A stretch of 64,000 nt of DNA, from NCBI RefSeq assembly GCF_040543805.1, contig NZ_JBEUMS010000017.1:98776-162775 (forward strand), in the 5' to 3' direction. The translations under genes were made by a program, and so were the position numbers. This stretch comes from Arcicella rosea (lineage in GTDB: Bacteria; Bacteroidota; Bacteroidia; Cytophagales; Spirosomataceae). This document shows positions 51,855-60,754 of this stretch, piece by piece. Positions within the stretch are counted from its first letter, which is position 1. The number at the start of each line of letters is the position of its first letter. The notes beneath the pieces were generated by a model that saw only the letters and a program-made list of their open reading frames with translations, did not search any database and was not told the origin of the DNA.

Positions 51855-54128
51855 ATGTTTAAACAATTTTTTCTCTGCTTATTTCTCATAGCAACCAATC
51901 TCGTTTCGTTTGGTCAATCCAACGAACATCCCGTCGATTATGTCAATACTTTGATGGGAACTGCCTCAAAACCAAGCTTATCTGCAGGAAACACATATCC
52001 AGCCATTGCACTACCTTGGGGAATGAATTTCTGGATGCCACAAACTGGCAAAATGGGCGACGGCTGGGCTTATACTTATGATGCCGACAAAATCAGAGGT
52101 TTTAAACAAACTCACCAACCAAGTCCGTGGATTAATGATTACGGTCAGTTCGTCATTATGCCAACGACTGGTAAACGAGTTTTTAAAGAAGACGACCGTG
52201 CCAGTTGGTTTTCGCACAAAGCCGAAGTAGCCAAGCCACATTATTACAGCGTTTACTTGGCAGACCACGACGTTACCACTGAAATCACGCCAACGGAAAG
52301 AGCTGCAGTTTTGCGTTTTACTTTCCCAAAAACCGATAAAGCTCACATCGTAATTGATGCTTTAGACAAAGGTTCTTATATCAAAATCATTCCAAACGAA
52401 AGAAAAATCATTGGTTATACCACCAAAAATTCGGGAGGTGTTCCTGATAATTTCAAGAATTATTTTGTGATTATTTTTGACAAAGCTTTCGCCAATACAA
52501 GTACTTGGAATGGCAAAGAATTAGTTGATAATGTACTGGAAATCAAAGATAATCATACTGGTGCAGTCATTGATTTTGCTACTGAAAAAGGCGAAAAAGT
52601 AAATGCAAAAGTGGCTTCTTCATTCATCAGTTTTGAACAAGCTGAAACCAATTTGAAAGAAGTAGGACAAGATAATTTTGCCCAAGTAAAAGCTAAAGCT
52701 GAAAAAATCTGGAATACTTCATTGAACAAATTGAAAGTAGAAGGTGGCACCGACCAACAAACTCGTACTTTTTACTCTTGTTTATACCGCACAATGTTAT
52801 TTCCAAGAAAATTCTATGAGCTTGATAATCAAGGAAAAGTAATTCATTATAGCCCTTACAATGGCAAAGTATTACCAGGATATATGTTTACGGACAATGG
52901 TTTTTGGGATACTTTTAGAGCCGTTTTTCCATTCTTTAATTTGATGTTCCCTTCGCTGAACGCACAAATTATGGAAGGTTTAGCCAATACTTATGATGAA
53001 AGCGGCTTCTTACCAGAATGGGCAAGTCCGGGTCATCGTGATTGTATGGTAGGCTCAAATTCGGCTTCAATTATCGCCGATGCTTACTTGAAGGGCGGAA
53101 AAGGCTTCGACATCAATAAACTGTATCAAGCTTTATTGAAAAATAGTGAAAACGAAGGTCCTTTGAGTTCTGTAGGAAGGTTGGGAGTAAAGTATTATAA
53201 TCAATTGGGTTACGTTCCTTATGATGTAAAAATTAATGAAAATGCTGCCAGAACGTTAGAATACGCTTATGATGATTTCTGTATTTATCAGTTGGCAAAA
53301 GCCTTAAAACGTCCACAGGAAGAAATTGACCGCTTTGCCAAACGTTCGCAGAACTATAAAAACTTGTTTGACCCCAGCACAAAATTAATGCGTGGCAAAA
53401 ATCAAGATGGTACTTTCCAAACGCCTTTCAATCCTTTTAAATGGGGAGATGCTTTTACAGAAGGAAACAGCTGGCATTATACTTGGAGCGTTTTTCATGA
53501 TGTTAACGGTCTTTCTAATTTGATGGGCGGAAGCAAAGGTTTTAGCAAAATGTTGGATTCTGTATTTGTTGTGCCTCCTGTTTTTGATGATTCTTATTAT
53601 GGTTTTGTCATTCACGAAATCCGTGAAATGCAAATTATGAACATGGGAAATTATGCACATGGAAACCAACCAATCCAACACATGATTTACTTGTACAATT
53701 ACGCTGGCGAGCCGTGGAAAACACAATATTGGATTAGAGAAGTAATGAATAAAATGTATCAACCAACACCAGATGGCTATTGTGGCGACGAAGATAACGG
53801 ACAAACTTCGGCTTGGTATGTATTTTCGGCTTTAGGTTTTTACCCTGTTACTCCAGCCACCGACCAATATGTTTTGGGTACGCCATTGTTCAAAAAAGTA
53901 ACATTATCGCTTGAAAACGGTAAAAAAATTACGATAAATGCTCCTGCAAACAACGAGCAAAACAAGTATATTCAAACGGTAAAATTCAACGGGTTACCAT
54001 ATTCTAAAAACTGGTTGAGTCACCAAAAGTTAACACAAGGTGCGACGATTGATTTCAAAATGTCGCCTACTCCTAACAAACAAAGAGGCGTAAATGCGGT
54101 TGATTTCCCTTTTTCTTACTCTAAGTAA
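51855..54128 (+). CDS. Secreted GH92-family alpha-mannosidase
   Basis: A 757-residue protein with a signal peptide (MFKQFFLCLFLIATNLVSFG). GH92 lines are VDYVNTLMGTASKPSLSAGNTYPA, ALPWGMNFWMPQT, RGFKQTHQPSPW, PEWASPGHRDCMVGSNSAS, GNQPIQHMIYLYNYAG, and GDEDNGQTSAWYVFSALGFYPV with the expected acid and base. These calcium-dependent exo-enzymes trim alpha-1,2/1,3 mannose from high-mannose N-glycans or fungal mannan. With GH20 and GH29 about 28 kb away, N-glycan use is plausible. It stands alone as a transcript. Confidence 0.92.
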   Translation: MFKQFFLCLFLIATNLVSFGQSNEHPVDYVNTLMGTASKPSLSAGNTYPAIALPWGMNFWMPQTGKMGDGWAYTYDADKIRGFKQTHQPSPWINDYGQFVIMPTTGKRVFKEDDRASWFSHKAEVAKPHYYSVYLADHDVTTEITPTERAAVLRFTFPKTDKAHIVIDALDKGSYIKIIPNERKIIGYTTKNSGGVPDNFKNYFVIIFDKAFANTSTWNGKELVDNVLEIKDNHTGAVIDFATEKGEKVNAKVASSFISFEQAETNLKEVGQDNFAQVKAKAEKIWNTSLNKLKVEGGTDQQTRTFYSCLYRTMLFPRKFYELDNQGKVIHYSPYNGKVLPGYMFTDNGFWDTFRAVFPFFNLMFPSLNAQIMEGLANTYDESGFLPEWASPGHRDCMVGSNSASIIADAYLKGGKGFDINKLYQALLKNSENEGPLSSVGRLGVKYYNQLGYVPYDVKINENAARTLEYAYDDFCIYQLAKALKRPQEEIDRFAKRSQNYKNLFDPSTKLMRGKNQDGTFQTPFNPFKWGDAFTEGNSWHYTWSVFHDVNGLSNLMGGSKGFSKMLDSVFVVPPVFDDSYYGFVIHEIREMQIMNMGNYAHGNQPIQHMIYLYNYAGEPWKTQYWIREVMNKMYQPTPDGYCGDEDNGQTSAWYVFSALGFYPVTPATDQYVLGTPLFKKVTLSLENGKKITINAPANNEQNKYIQTVKFNGLPYSKNWLSHQKLTQGATIDFKMSPTPNKQRGVNAVDFPFSYSK

Positions 54129-54132
54129 AATC

Positions 54133-54170
54133 AAAAAGCCCAAATTACAAATTGGTGATTTGGGCTTTTT
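54133..54170. terminator. Bidirectional terminator between GH92 and aldehyde dehydrogenase genes
   Basis: AAAAAGCCCAAAT (54133-54145) and ATTTGGGCTTTTT (54158-54170) form a perfect 13-bp stem with T-tracts on both strands, 4 bp from the GH92 stop and 1 bp from the minus-strand stop. Confidence 0.85.
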
Positions 54171-54171
54171 T

Positions 54172-55587
54172 TTAGAAAAATCGAATCGTTAAATCAATAA
54201 TTTTTTGCTTAAAATTGCCGTAAGGTGGCATTAATAAATCTAATGCACTAACAGGCGACCACTGTTTCATCACAGCTCTGGCATTTGAAAAAGCTTTAAA
54301 ACCATATTTTCCATGCGCCTTTCCAATTCCACTATTATTTGACCCACCAAAAGGCAATTCGTTATTAAAAAAATGTAAAGTATTATGATTGATAACCGTT
54401 CCACCAGCCCTTGTTTCACGCATTATTTTACTGATTACTTCGTTTTGCTTACTGAAAATATATAAAGCTAAAGGTTTTTCATGTTGTTGAATATGCTGAA
54501 TTACTTCGTTTAAATCTTGATAAACCATTAAAGGTAAAATCGGACCAAAGATTTCTTCTTGCATAATAGCACTTTTTAGATTGACGTTCGATAAAACTGT
54601 TGGAGCGATAAATCGCTCTTCTGCATTCATTTCCCCTCCTATTTCTAACACTGCTCCATCCAAAATTGCATCTTGTAAATATTGTTTCAGGCGATTAAAA
54701 TGCGTTTGATTAACAATCCGACTGTAGTCTTTCGATAGCGCTGGTTCTTCGCCATAAAACCCGATAATTTGCACTTTCAACAATGATAAAAACTCTTCTT
54801 TTACCTTTTCATGAACATATAAATAATCTGGCGCAATACATACTTGTCCGTTATTCAAGAACTTAGCCCATGCTATTCTCTTCGCTGCTTTGCTTAAATC
54901 GGCTGATTCATCTATAATCACAGGCGATTTTCCGCCTAATTCTAAAGTAACTGAACAAAGGTTTTCGGCAGCCGATTTCATTACTTTTTTTCCCAAAGCA
55001 GGACTTCCTGTAAAGAAAATATGGTTAAAAGGCAATTGCGTGAGATACGCTGCTATTGATGAATCTCCTTCAAAAACCGCTACTTCGTTTACTGGAAATA
55101 TTTCTGCCAACATTTTCTTCATCAAAGCGGTAGAATTGGGCGTATGTTCTGATGGTTTTATTATCACACAATTACCCGCAGCGATGGCAGAAATCAATGG
55201 ACCAAAAGTTAAATTAAACGGAAAATTCCAAGGAGAAATAATCAAAACGACGCCCTTCGGTTCATAATGAATGTAAGAAGAAGTACCCAAAAGTGTAATC
55301 GGACTAGCCACATAATGGGGTTTCATCCAAGCGTTCAAATGTTTTATTGCATGATTAATTTCGTTGGTTACAGTATAAATTTCGGTTAAATCTACTTCCG
55401 CTGGCGCTTTTTTGAAATCTTCAAACATCGCTTTTTGAATATCTTTTCTATATTGAAGTATCAAATTGAGTAAATTTTTCAATTTGGTTTTCCTTTCAAA
55501 AACATCGGTATTCCCAATGTTGTATTGATTTTTCAATTGTTCGGAAAAGATTGTATCAATCGTTTTTTCCCATTCTTTTTTTATCAT
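54172..55587 (-). CDS. Class-3 type aldehyde dehydrogenase
   Basis: A 471-residue NAD(P)-dependent aldehyde dehydrogenase of ALDH3 type: short N-terminus, VLIISPWNFPFNLTFGP, FFTGSPALGKKVM, base E216 in LELGGKSP and nucleophile C250 in NNGQVCIAPDY, then INHNTLHFFNNELPFGG. Relatives oxidise medium- or long-chain or aromatic aldehydes. It has no functional neighbours: it faces GH92 tail to tail and is divergent from the receiver gene across a 531-bp gap. Confidence 0.9.
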   Translation of the reverse strand: MIKKEWEKTIDTIFSEQLKNQYNIGNTDVFERKTKLKNLLNLILQYRKDIQKAMFEDFKKAPAEVDLTEIYTVTNEINHAIKHLNAWMKPHYVASPITLLGTSSYIHYEPKGVVLIISPWNFPFNLTFGPLISAIAAGNCVIIKPSEHTPNSTALMKKMLAEIFPVNEVAVFEGDSSIAAYLTQLPFNHIFFTGSPALGKKVMKSAAENLCSVTLELGGKSPVIIDESADLSKAAKRIAWAKFLNNGQVCIAPDYLYVHEKVKEEFLSLLKVQIIGFYGEEPALSKDYSRIVNQTHFNRLKQYLQDAILDGAVLEIGGEMNAEERFIAPTVLSNVNLKSAIMQEEIFGPILPLMVYQDLNEVIQHIQQHEKPLALYIFSKQNEVISKIMRETRAGGTVINHNTLHFFNNELPFGGSNNSGIGKAHGKYGFKAFSNARAVMKQWSPVSALDLLMPPYGNFKQKIIDLTIRFF

Positions 55588-56118
55588 TATTAATAAATTA
55601 TTAGCAAACAGAAACCTGAGTGATATTAAACCATAACCTTAATAACTTTAGGTTAAAATTTTAGCAACATGCTGAAAGTAAACTCTTATTCGTCCAAAAA
55701 ATCATAATCCAAAATATCAAATAGGAAAGTAACAATATTATATCAATATATTTATATTTGAAAAGTAAGTAAATGTGGATAGCAGTATTCTTTATATAAG
55801 TGCAAAATTTTTGATGTCCCCCTTTTTTGTAGAATCTGATTTGGAGGGTTTAAAAGCACAAAAACATTTGTTTGGCAAGGTAATTGATATTAACTTTAAG
55901 AGAGAATATTGAAATAATAACATTTTTTATATTATTGTGTTTCAATCATTTTTTTTTACGATATTTATTTAACTATTGATTTCAAATTGATTACTATTGT
56001 ATAAAATAAACTAATACAAAAATGACTTCCTTTTGTCTATTAACGATAGAAGAACCCCTAAGTAATTGTACTCTCGTTTATTTTCGCAGTAAAGCTAAAA
56101 ACTCAAGAACTAAGAATA
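55588..56118. other. AT-rich intergenic region
   Basis: No gene is convincing here. A TATATTTG at 55753-55760 fits a -7 element on the plus strand, without a -33 partner. A 32-codon frame at 55814-55912 (MSPFFVESDLEGLK...) has protein-like composition but no family. The region must hold the promoters of the aldehyde dehydrogenase (minus) and receiver (plus) genes. Confidence 0.5.
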
Positions 56119-56502
56119 ATGAGCAACAGTAAATTGAAACTGCTAATCGTTGATGATGAAGCAAGTACTAGAAAAGTATTAGAGCACTTCTTGAACAAAG
56201 AATTTGATGTAACTGTCAAAAATGATGGAATGGAAGGAATGAACTGGTTAGATGCTGGAAACGATACAGATTTTATTATTGCTGACCTTAATATGCCCAA
56301 TTTGGATGGGAAGGAATTTGTAAAAGTTGTTCGTGCAAGTAATTTATTCAGTAATTTACCCATCATTATTCTTTCTGGAACAGATGAAAGTAAAGAAAGA
56401 ATAGAGTGCTTGAACCTTGGTGCTGACGATTTTATGTTAAAACCGTTTAATCCGATGGAGGTACACGCCAAAGTAAAAGCTATTTTACGCCGAGTAAAAT
56501 AA
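56119..56502 (+). CDS. Stand-alone response-regulator receiver protein
   Basis: A 127-residue CheY-like protein without an output domain. Acidic pocket D12-D13 (LIVDDEAS), phosphoacceptor D56 in FIIADLNMPNLDG, switch residue in IILSGTDES, and the conserved Lys in DDFMLKPFNP are all present, so it should be phosphorylated. The next gene, 130 bp downstream, fuses a receiver-like domain to a sugar transferase. The HPt protein at 39863 is a candidate phosphate donor or relay partner. Confidence 0.9.
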   Translation: MSNSKLKLLIVDDEASTRKVLEHFLNKEFDVTVKNDGMEGMNWLDAGNDTDFIIADLNMPNLDGKEFVKVVRASNLFSNLPIIILSGTDESKERIECLNLGADDFMLKPFNPMEVHAKVKAILRRVK

Positions 56503-56632
56503 GTAACGCCATTAACCATTTTATGAAAATTATTTAAAGGTTTACTCATCATCTGCTATCTCAAAGCTTGACAAAAAAGCAGTATCAATTATCGTGTAAG
56601 TCTTGATATAGAATTATAAAAATCACTAAAAT

Positions 56633-57823
56633 ATGAGTAGTATCCCACAGACTATATCATCACCAAAGGATGATTTTCCTATCAAAGTAATTCTGGTTGA
56701 AGATGAAGATTTTGTTGTGGTCAATTTTTTGAAAAAATTCGGTCAAAAGCTTCATATCAAGGTTCTCAATAACGCCGACGAATGTTTGGAGTTTGTTAAA
56801 AATACTTATCCCCCAGATGCTATCATTATTGCGAGGAATTTAGGCGGGCTAAAATTTTTAGAGACTATCCGAAAAGATAATTGGACGAAGAGTTTACCTG
56901 TAGTACTTACCAGCGACCACGTTACTCCTGGTCTTATCAAAGAAGTTATCGAGAAAAAAGGTGATGATATTTACCCAAAAGACTTCAGTAATGGCGATTT
57001 GGTAACTCGTTTAGAGTACTTTATCAAACGTCGTCATTATGTTGCTTCTCAGCAAACAAAGTCTAATATTTTAGAAGTAAAAATACCTTTTTGGAAACGT
57101 TTCATTGACGTTGCCTCAACAGGTTTTGCTTTATTGTTACTTTCTCCGCTACTTATTGTTATTTCCATCCTTATCAAATTAGATTCAAAAGGACCTATCG
57201 TTTACAAATCTAAACGTGTTGGAGCTGGCTATAAAATCTTTGAAATTTATAAATTCAGAACCATGCGTACTGATGCAGATCAGTTGATTAAAAACATGGA
57301 ATCGCTGAATATGTACACAAAAGGTGCTACTGAAAAGAAAAAAGATGGACTTTGTGATGAATGTGCTATCATTGGTGCTTGCCAACAAAAACTCTATCTT
57401 GATGGAGAAGAAACTTGTGAAAAAATTTACTTAAACAAAAAGAAAGAAAAAGTAGCTTTCATGAAGTTCCAAAATGACCCACGTATTACCAAATTGGGTC
57501 GTTTCTTGAGAAATAGCAGTATTGACGAATTACCTCAGTTATTTAATATTTTCTTAGGAGATATGTCATTGATTGGAAACAGACCTTTGCCTTTGTACGA
57601 AGCTGAAAAATTAACGACTGACGATTATATTGAACGTTTTGCTGGTCCTGGCGGACTTACTGGTCTTTGGCAAGTAACTAAACGTGGTAAAGGCAAAAAG
57701 GATATGACAGAACAAGAAAGAATAGAATTAGACATTGAGTATGCTCGTAATTTCTCTTTTAAATATGATTTAAAGATATTCTTTATGACATTCCCTGCGC
57801 TGTTACAGTCAGAAAACGTATAG
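56633..57823 (+). CDS. Receiver-like domain fused to a priming sugar transferase (WcaJ/PglC-type polyprenyl glycosylphosphotransferase)
   Basis: A 396-residue protein. Residues about 16-133 look like a receiver fold with the acidic triad E23-D24-E25 (LVEDED), but where the phosphoacceptor Asp should be it reads IIIARNLGG (about 64-72), and the usual KPF loop is YPKDF, so it is probably a pseudo-receiver. Residues 152-396 are a bacterial sugar transferase: FWKRFIDVASTGFALLLLS membrane segment, YKFRTM (206-211), DELPQLFNIFLGDMSLIGNRP and GLTGLWQV. The enzyme places the first sugar-1-phosphate on undecaprenyl phosphate. Within it lies an insert with four cysteines (C241, C244, C250, C262: C-x2-C-x5-C-x11-C), a possible metal site. 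It heads the plus-strand exopolysaccharide run. Confidence 0.88.
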   Translation: MSSIPQTISSPKDDFPIKVILVEDEDFVVVNFLKKFGQKLHIKVLNNADECLEFVKNTYPPDAIIIARNLGGLKFLETIRKDNWTKSLPVVLTSDHVTPGLIKEVIEKKGDDIYPKDFSNGDLVTRLEYFIKRRHYVASQQTKSNILEVKIPFWKRFIDVASTGFALLLLSPLLIVISILIKLDSKGPIVYKSKRVGAGYKIFEIYKFRTMRTDADQLIKNMESLNMYTKGATEKKKDGLCDECAIIGACQQKLYLDGEETCEKIYLNKKKEKVAFMKFQNDPRITKLGRFLRNSSIDELPQLFNIFLGDMSLIGNRPLPLYEAEKLTTDDYIERFAGPGGLTGLWQVTKRGKGKKDMTEQERIELDIEYARNFSFKYDLKIFFMTFPALLQSENV

Positions 57824-57890
57824 TTTAAACCAAGAAGAACTGCTTAAGCAAGTTGTCCTAATATTTTGATACCTTGTAAAACATCAAACT

Positions 57891-59099
57891 ATGAAATTGC
57901 TATTTGAACTATGCTTTTGGATTTGTATAGGGCTTGTTTTCTATACTTATATCGGCTACGGTATCGTTGCTTGGATTTTTGTAAAAATCAGAAAGGCACT
58001 TGGACTTACCTTCAAGAAATATAATGATCCTGATTACTTACCAAAAGTAACCTTAGTAGTTCCTGCTTACAATGAAATGTCTTGTATTGAAGCAAAAGTA
58101 AAAAACACTTTTGGTTTAGATTATCCTTCCGAAAAATTTGAAGTACTCTTCGTTACCGAAGGTTCAAATGATGGCACTTCAGAATATATAGAATCCCTTC
58201 AAAATCAATACTCAAACCTGAGAATGATTGGCGGAGATACTCGTAGAGGTAAAATTGAAGCGATGAATATGGCAATGAAAACCATTGATACGCCCATCGT
58301 AATTTTTACTGATGCTAATACTACGTTAAATCAACTTGTCATCAAAAATATTGTAAGGCATTTTCAAGACCCTGTAGTTGGTGCAGTTGCTGGCGAAAAA
58401 CGCATTCAAACAGAAGGCTCAGAAGCCGCTGCTGGCGCTGGCGAAGGTTTGTATTGGAAATATGAATCTTTCCTTAAAAAGCTAGACACAGAGCTTTATT
58501 CAGTAGTTGGCGCAGCAGGCGAGTTATTTGCTGTAAGAACCAATTTATTTGAACATGTTGAAAAAGACACACTACTTGATGATTTCATCATTTCCTTACG
58601 CATTGCAGCAAACGGTTTCAGAGTAATTTATGAACCAGATGCTTATGCTAGTGAAAGACCATCTTTCTCTATTCAAGATGAAATGAAGCGTAAAATCAGG
58701 ATTGCAGCTGGCGGTTTCCAAGCCATTGCTCGTCTTGGTTTTCTTTGGAATATTTTCAAATATGGTTTGCTTTCTTTTCAGTATGTTTCACATCGTGCCA
58801 TGCGTTGGGCGGTCGCACCATTTTGTCTTCCTCTTTTAGTATTAATTAACGCTATTATACTTTTTACAGGCGCTGAATTATTAGATATTTTTAGTTATCA
58901 TCTTTTGATGATTGCTCAAATTGCCTTTTATATTTTAGCTTTACTTGGCTATTATCTTGAAAATAAGAAAATTAGAGTAAAAATACTTTTTGTTCCTTTT
59001 TACTTCTCTTTCATGAATTATTGCGCCATTAAAGGTTATTTCAGATATAAAAACGGATTAACTTCTGGGATTTGGGAAAAAGTAAAAAGAGCAGAATAA
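57891..59099 (+). CDS. Membrane GT2 glycosyltransferase
   Basis: A 402-residue protein with an N-terminal helix (about 5-32) and three C-terminal helices (about 310-385). GT2 core: TLVVPAYNEMSCIEAKV, VTEGSNDGTSEYI, VIFTDANTTL in place of the usual DxD, LLDDFIISLRI, and KRKIRIAAGGFQA. It is akin to bacterial synthase-like transferases. It probably adds the second or later sugar of the unit. It lies 67 bp after the priming transferase. Confidence 0.85.
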   Translation: MKLLFELCFWICIGLVFYTYIGYGIVAWIFVKIRKALGLTFKKYNDPDYLPKVTLVVPAYNEMSCIEAKVKNTFGLDYPSEKFEVLFVTEGSNDGTSEYIESLQNQYSNLRMIGGDTRRGKIEAMNMAMKTIDTPIVIFTDANTTLNQLVIKNIVRHFQDPVVGAVAGEKRIQTEGSEAAAGAGEGLYWKYESFLKKLDTELYSVVGAAGELFAVRTNLFEHVEKDTLLDDFIISLRIAANGFRVIYEPDAYASERPSFSIQDEMKRKIRIAAGGFQAIARLGFLWNIFKYGLLSFQYVSHRAMRWAVAPFCLPLLVLINAIILFTGAELLDIFSYHLLMIAQIAFYILALLGYYLENKKIRVKILFVPFYFSFMNYCAIKGYFRYKNGLTSGIWEKVKRAE

Positions 59100-59166
59100 A
59101 TACCTTTCAATATTCATACAATTATTGCTCGAAAATAGATTTGCTATTTCATAAATTGAAAAGACT

Positions 59167-60024
59167 ATGATTAATTTTTCTTTACCAACTTGGGTAACAC
59201 AAATACTAAGCAAACCACTGCGCATTAGCGAATACTCAGCTGCTGAAGTTGAAGAACTTAAGAAAAAATTATCTATATTTTCTAATGAAAACCCTGTCGT
59301 TTCAGTAGTAATTCCTGCTTGGAATGAAGAGGAAGGAATTTTACATACACTCATTTCACTTGCCAATACCAATACCAAATACCCTGTAGAATTATTAGTC
59401 ATTGATAATAATTCTACGGATGGAACAGCCGATTTATTAAAAAAATTAGGCGTAAAAACCATTTTAGAAACCAAACAAGGTGTTGGTCATGCAAGAACAA
59501 ATGGTTTGCATTCTGCCAAAGGAACTTACATTCTTACGGGTGATAGCGACACGCTATATCCAGCAGGTTGGATTACAGCGATGACAGATACTTTGGTAAA
59601 TGGTGCCAATATTCCTGTTTATTGTGTTCATGGTAGTTACTCTTTTTTACCTGCTCCAAATACTCCACGTTGGCAATATGGCTTGTATGAAGTAATGAGT
59701 AGTTATGTTATCAAGAAGAAAGAAAAAACTCAGCCTTTTTTAAATGTTTTAGGTTACAATAGTGGCTTTATTCGCCAAAAAGGAATTGATGTAAACGGTT
59801 ATGATATTGCTGTTCAAAGAACTTTTCGTGGTATTGCTGGTGATGATGCTGGACATGCTGCTGAAGACGGAATGATGGCATTAAGACTACAAGAAGCAGG
59901 CGGAAAAATTGCGGCAGTCGATGGTGATGATGGAAGAGTTTGGACGAGTGATCGTAGAATTCAAATAGATGGTGGACTGAAAAAAGCCCTTATTTTCCGT
60001 TTGAAAAAATATCTTTTTAAATAA
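59167..60024 (+). CDS. GT2 glycosyltransferase
   Basis: A 285-residue protein without membrane helices. VSVVIPAWNEEEGILHTL, ELLVIDNNSTDGTADLL and ILTGDSDTLYPAGW (DSD metal motif) define a GT2 domain (about 43-200). HAAEDGMMALRLQEAGG serves as the acid/base region. The donor sugar is unknown. Confidence 0.85.
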   Translation: MINFSLPTWVTQILSKPLRISEYSAAEVEELKKKLSIFSNENPVVSVVIPAWNEEEGILHTLISLANTNTKYPVELLVIDNNSTDGTADLLKKLGVKTILETKQGVGHARTNGLHSAKGTYILTGDSDTLYPAGWITAMTDTLVNGANIPVYCVHGSYSFLPAPNTPRWQYGLYEVMSSYVIKKKEKTQPFLNVLGYNSGFIRQKGIDVNGYDIAVQRTFRGIAGDDAGHAAEDGMMALRLQEAGGKIAAVDGDDGRVWTSDRRIQIDGGLKKALIFRLKKYLFK

Positions 60025-60120
60025 AATTTAGACATAAATTAACTTAGTAAAAAAACAATGTTGCTTTCTGAGATATATCATTGATATATTTTCATAATTC
60101 ATCACTCATAATTATTCCTT

Positions 60121-60738
60121 ATGTCTATCGTTCAAACCATAAAATCTAGTCCCACTTTAAAAAAGTTTGTGCATTGGTGCTTGATTCCAAAATATCAAGC
60201 TCGTCCTAGGCTTTGGGTGAAGTGGTTTATCAATCCTTTTTTTCATAAAAAAGGGAAAGGTTCTGTTATTTGTCGAAGAACAAGAGTAGATGTATTGCCT
60301 TTTCAGCCCTTTTCTTTAGGTGATTTCAGTACTGTTGAAGATTTTGCCACCATCAATAATGGTGTTGGACCAGTTTATATCGGAAATAATTCAAGAGTTG
60401 GTATTGGCAATGTAATCATTGGCCCAGTAACAGTTGGAAACAATGTTATTTTCGCCCAAAACATCGTAATGAGTGGACTTAATCACGTTTATACAGATGT
60501 AACAAAACCCATTCATTTACAGCCAGTTACTACAGCAACAATTACTATTGAAGACGATTGTTGGATTGGTGCAAATGCAGTTATTACCGCAGGAGTAACT
60601 ATCGGAAAGCATAGTGTAATTGCAGGAGGAGCTGTGGTTACAAAGAACATTCCTCCTTTTAGTGTTGCAGTGGGAAATCCTGCCAGAGTGATTAAGCAAT
60701 ATAATTCCGCAACCCAACAATGGGAAAAAGTAAGTTGA
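60121..60738 (+). CDS. Hexapeptide-repeat (left-handed beta-helix) acyltransferase
   Basis: A 205-residue protein with repeated [IV]-G-x-x-x-x turns, such as GNNSRVGIGNVIIGPVTVG, IEDDCWIGANAVITAGVTIG and HSVIAGGAVVTKNIPPFSVAVG. H in MSGLNHVYTD is the likely catalytic base, as in maltose/galactoside acetyltransferases. It probably O-acetylates a sugar of the exopolysaccharide. A repeat of the TTCATAATTCATCAC type (60091-60116) precedes the start. Confidence 0.87.
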   Translation: MSIVQTIKSSPTLKKFVHWCLIPKYQARPRLWVKWFINPFFHKKGKGSVICRRTRVDVLPFQPFSLGDFSTVEDFATINNGVGPVYIGNNSRVGIGNVIIGPVTVGNNVIFAQNIVMSGLNHVYTDVTKPIHLQPVTTATITIEDDCWIGANAVITAGVTIGKHSVIAGGAVVTKNIPPFSVAVGNPARVIKQYNSATQQWEKVS

Positions 60739-60754
60739 AAAGTAAAAGACTGAT

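Noticed and set aside
55814..55912. 32-codon frame MSPFFVESDLEGLK... in the gap before the receiver gene
   Set aside because: Too short and without conserved context; kept only as a remark for the intergenic region.
56103..56552. 149-codon minus-strand frame opposite the receiver gene
   Set aside because: The plus strand encodes a complete receiver with all key residues; the antisense frame matches nothing.
59058..59474. 138-codon minus-strand frame across the GT2-GT2 junction
   Set aside because: It overlaps two well-supported plus-strand glycosyltransferase genes.
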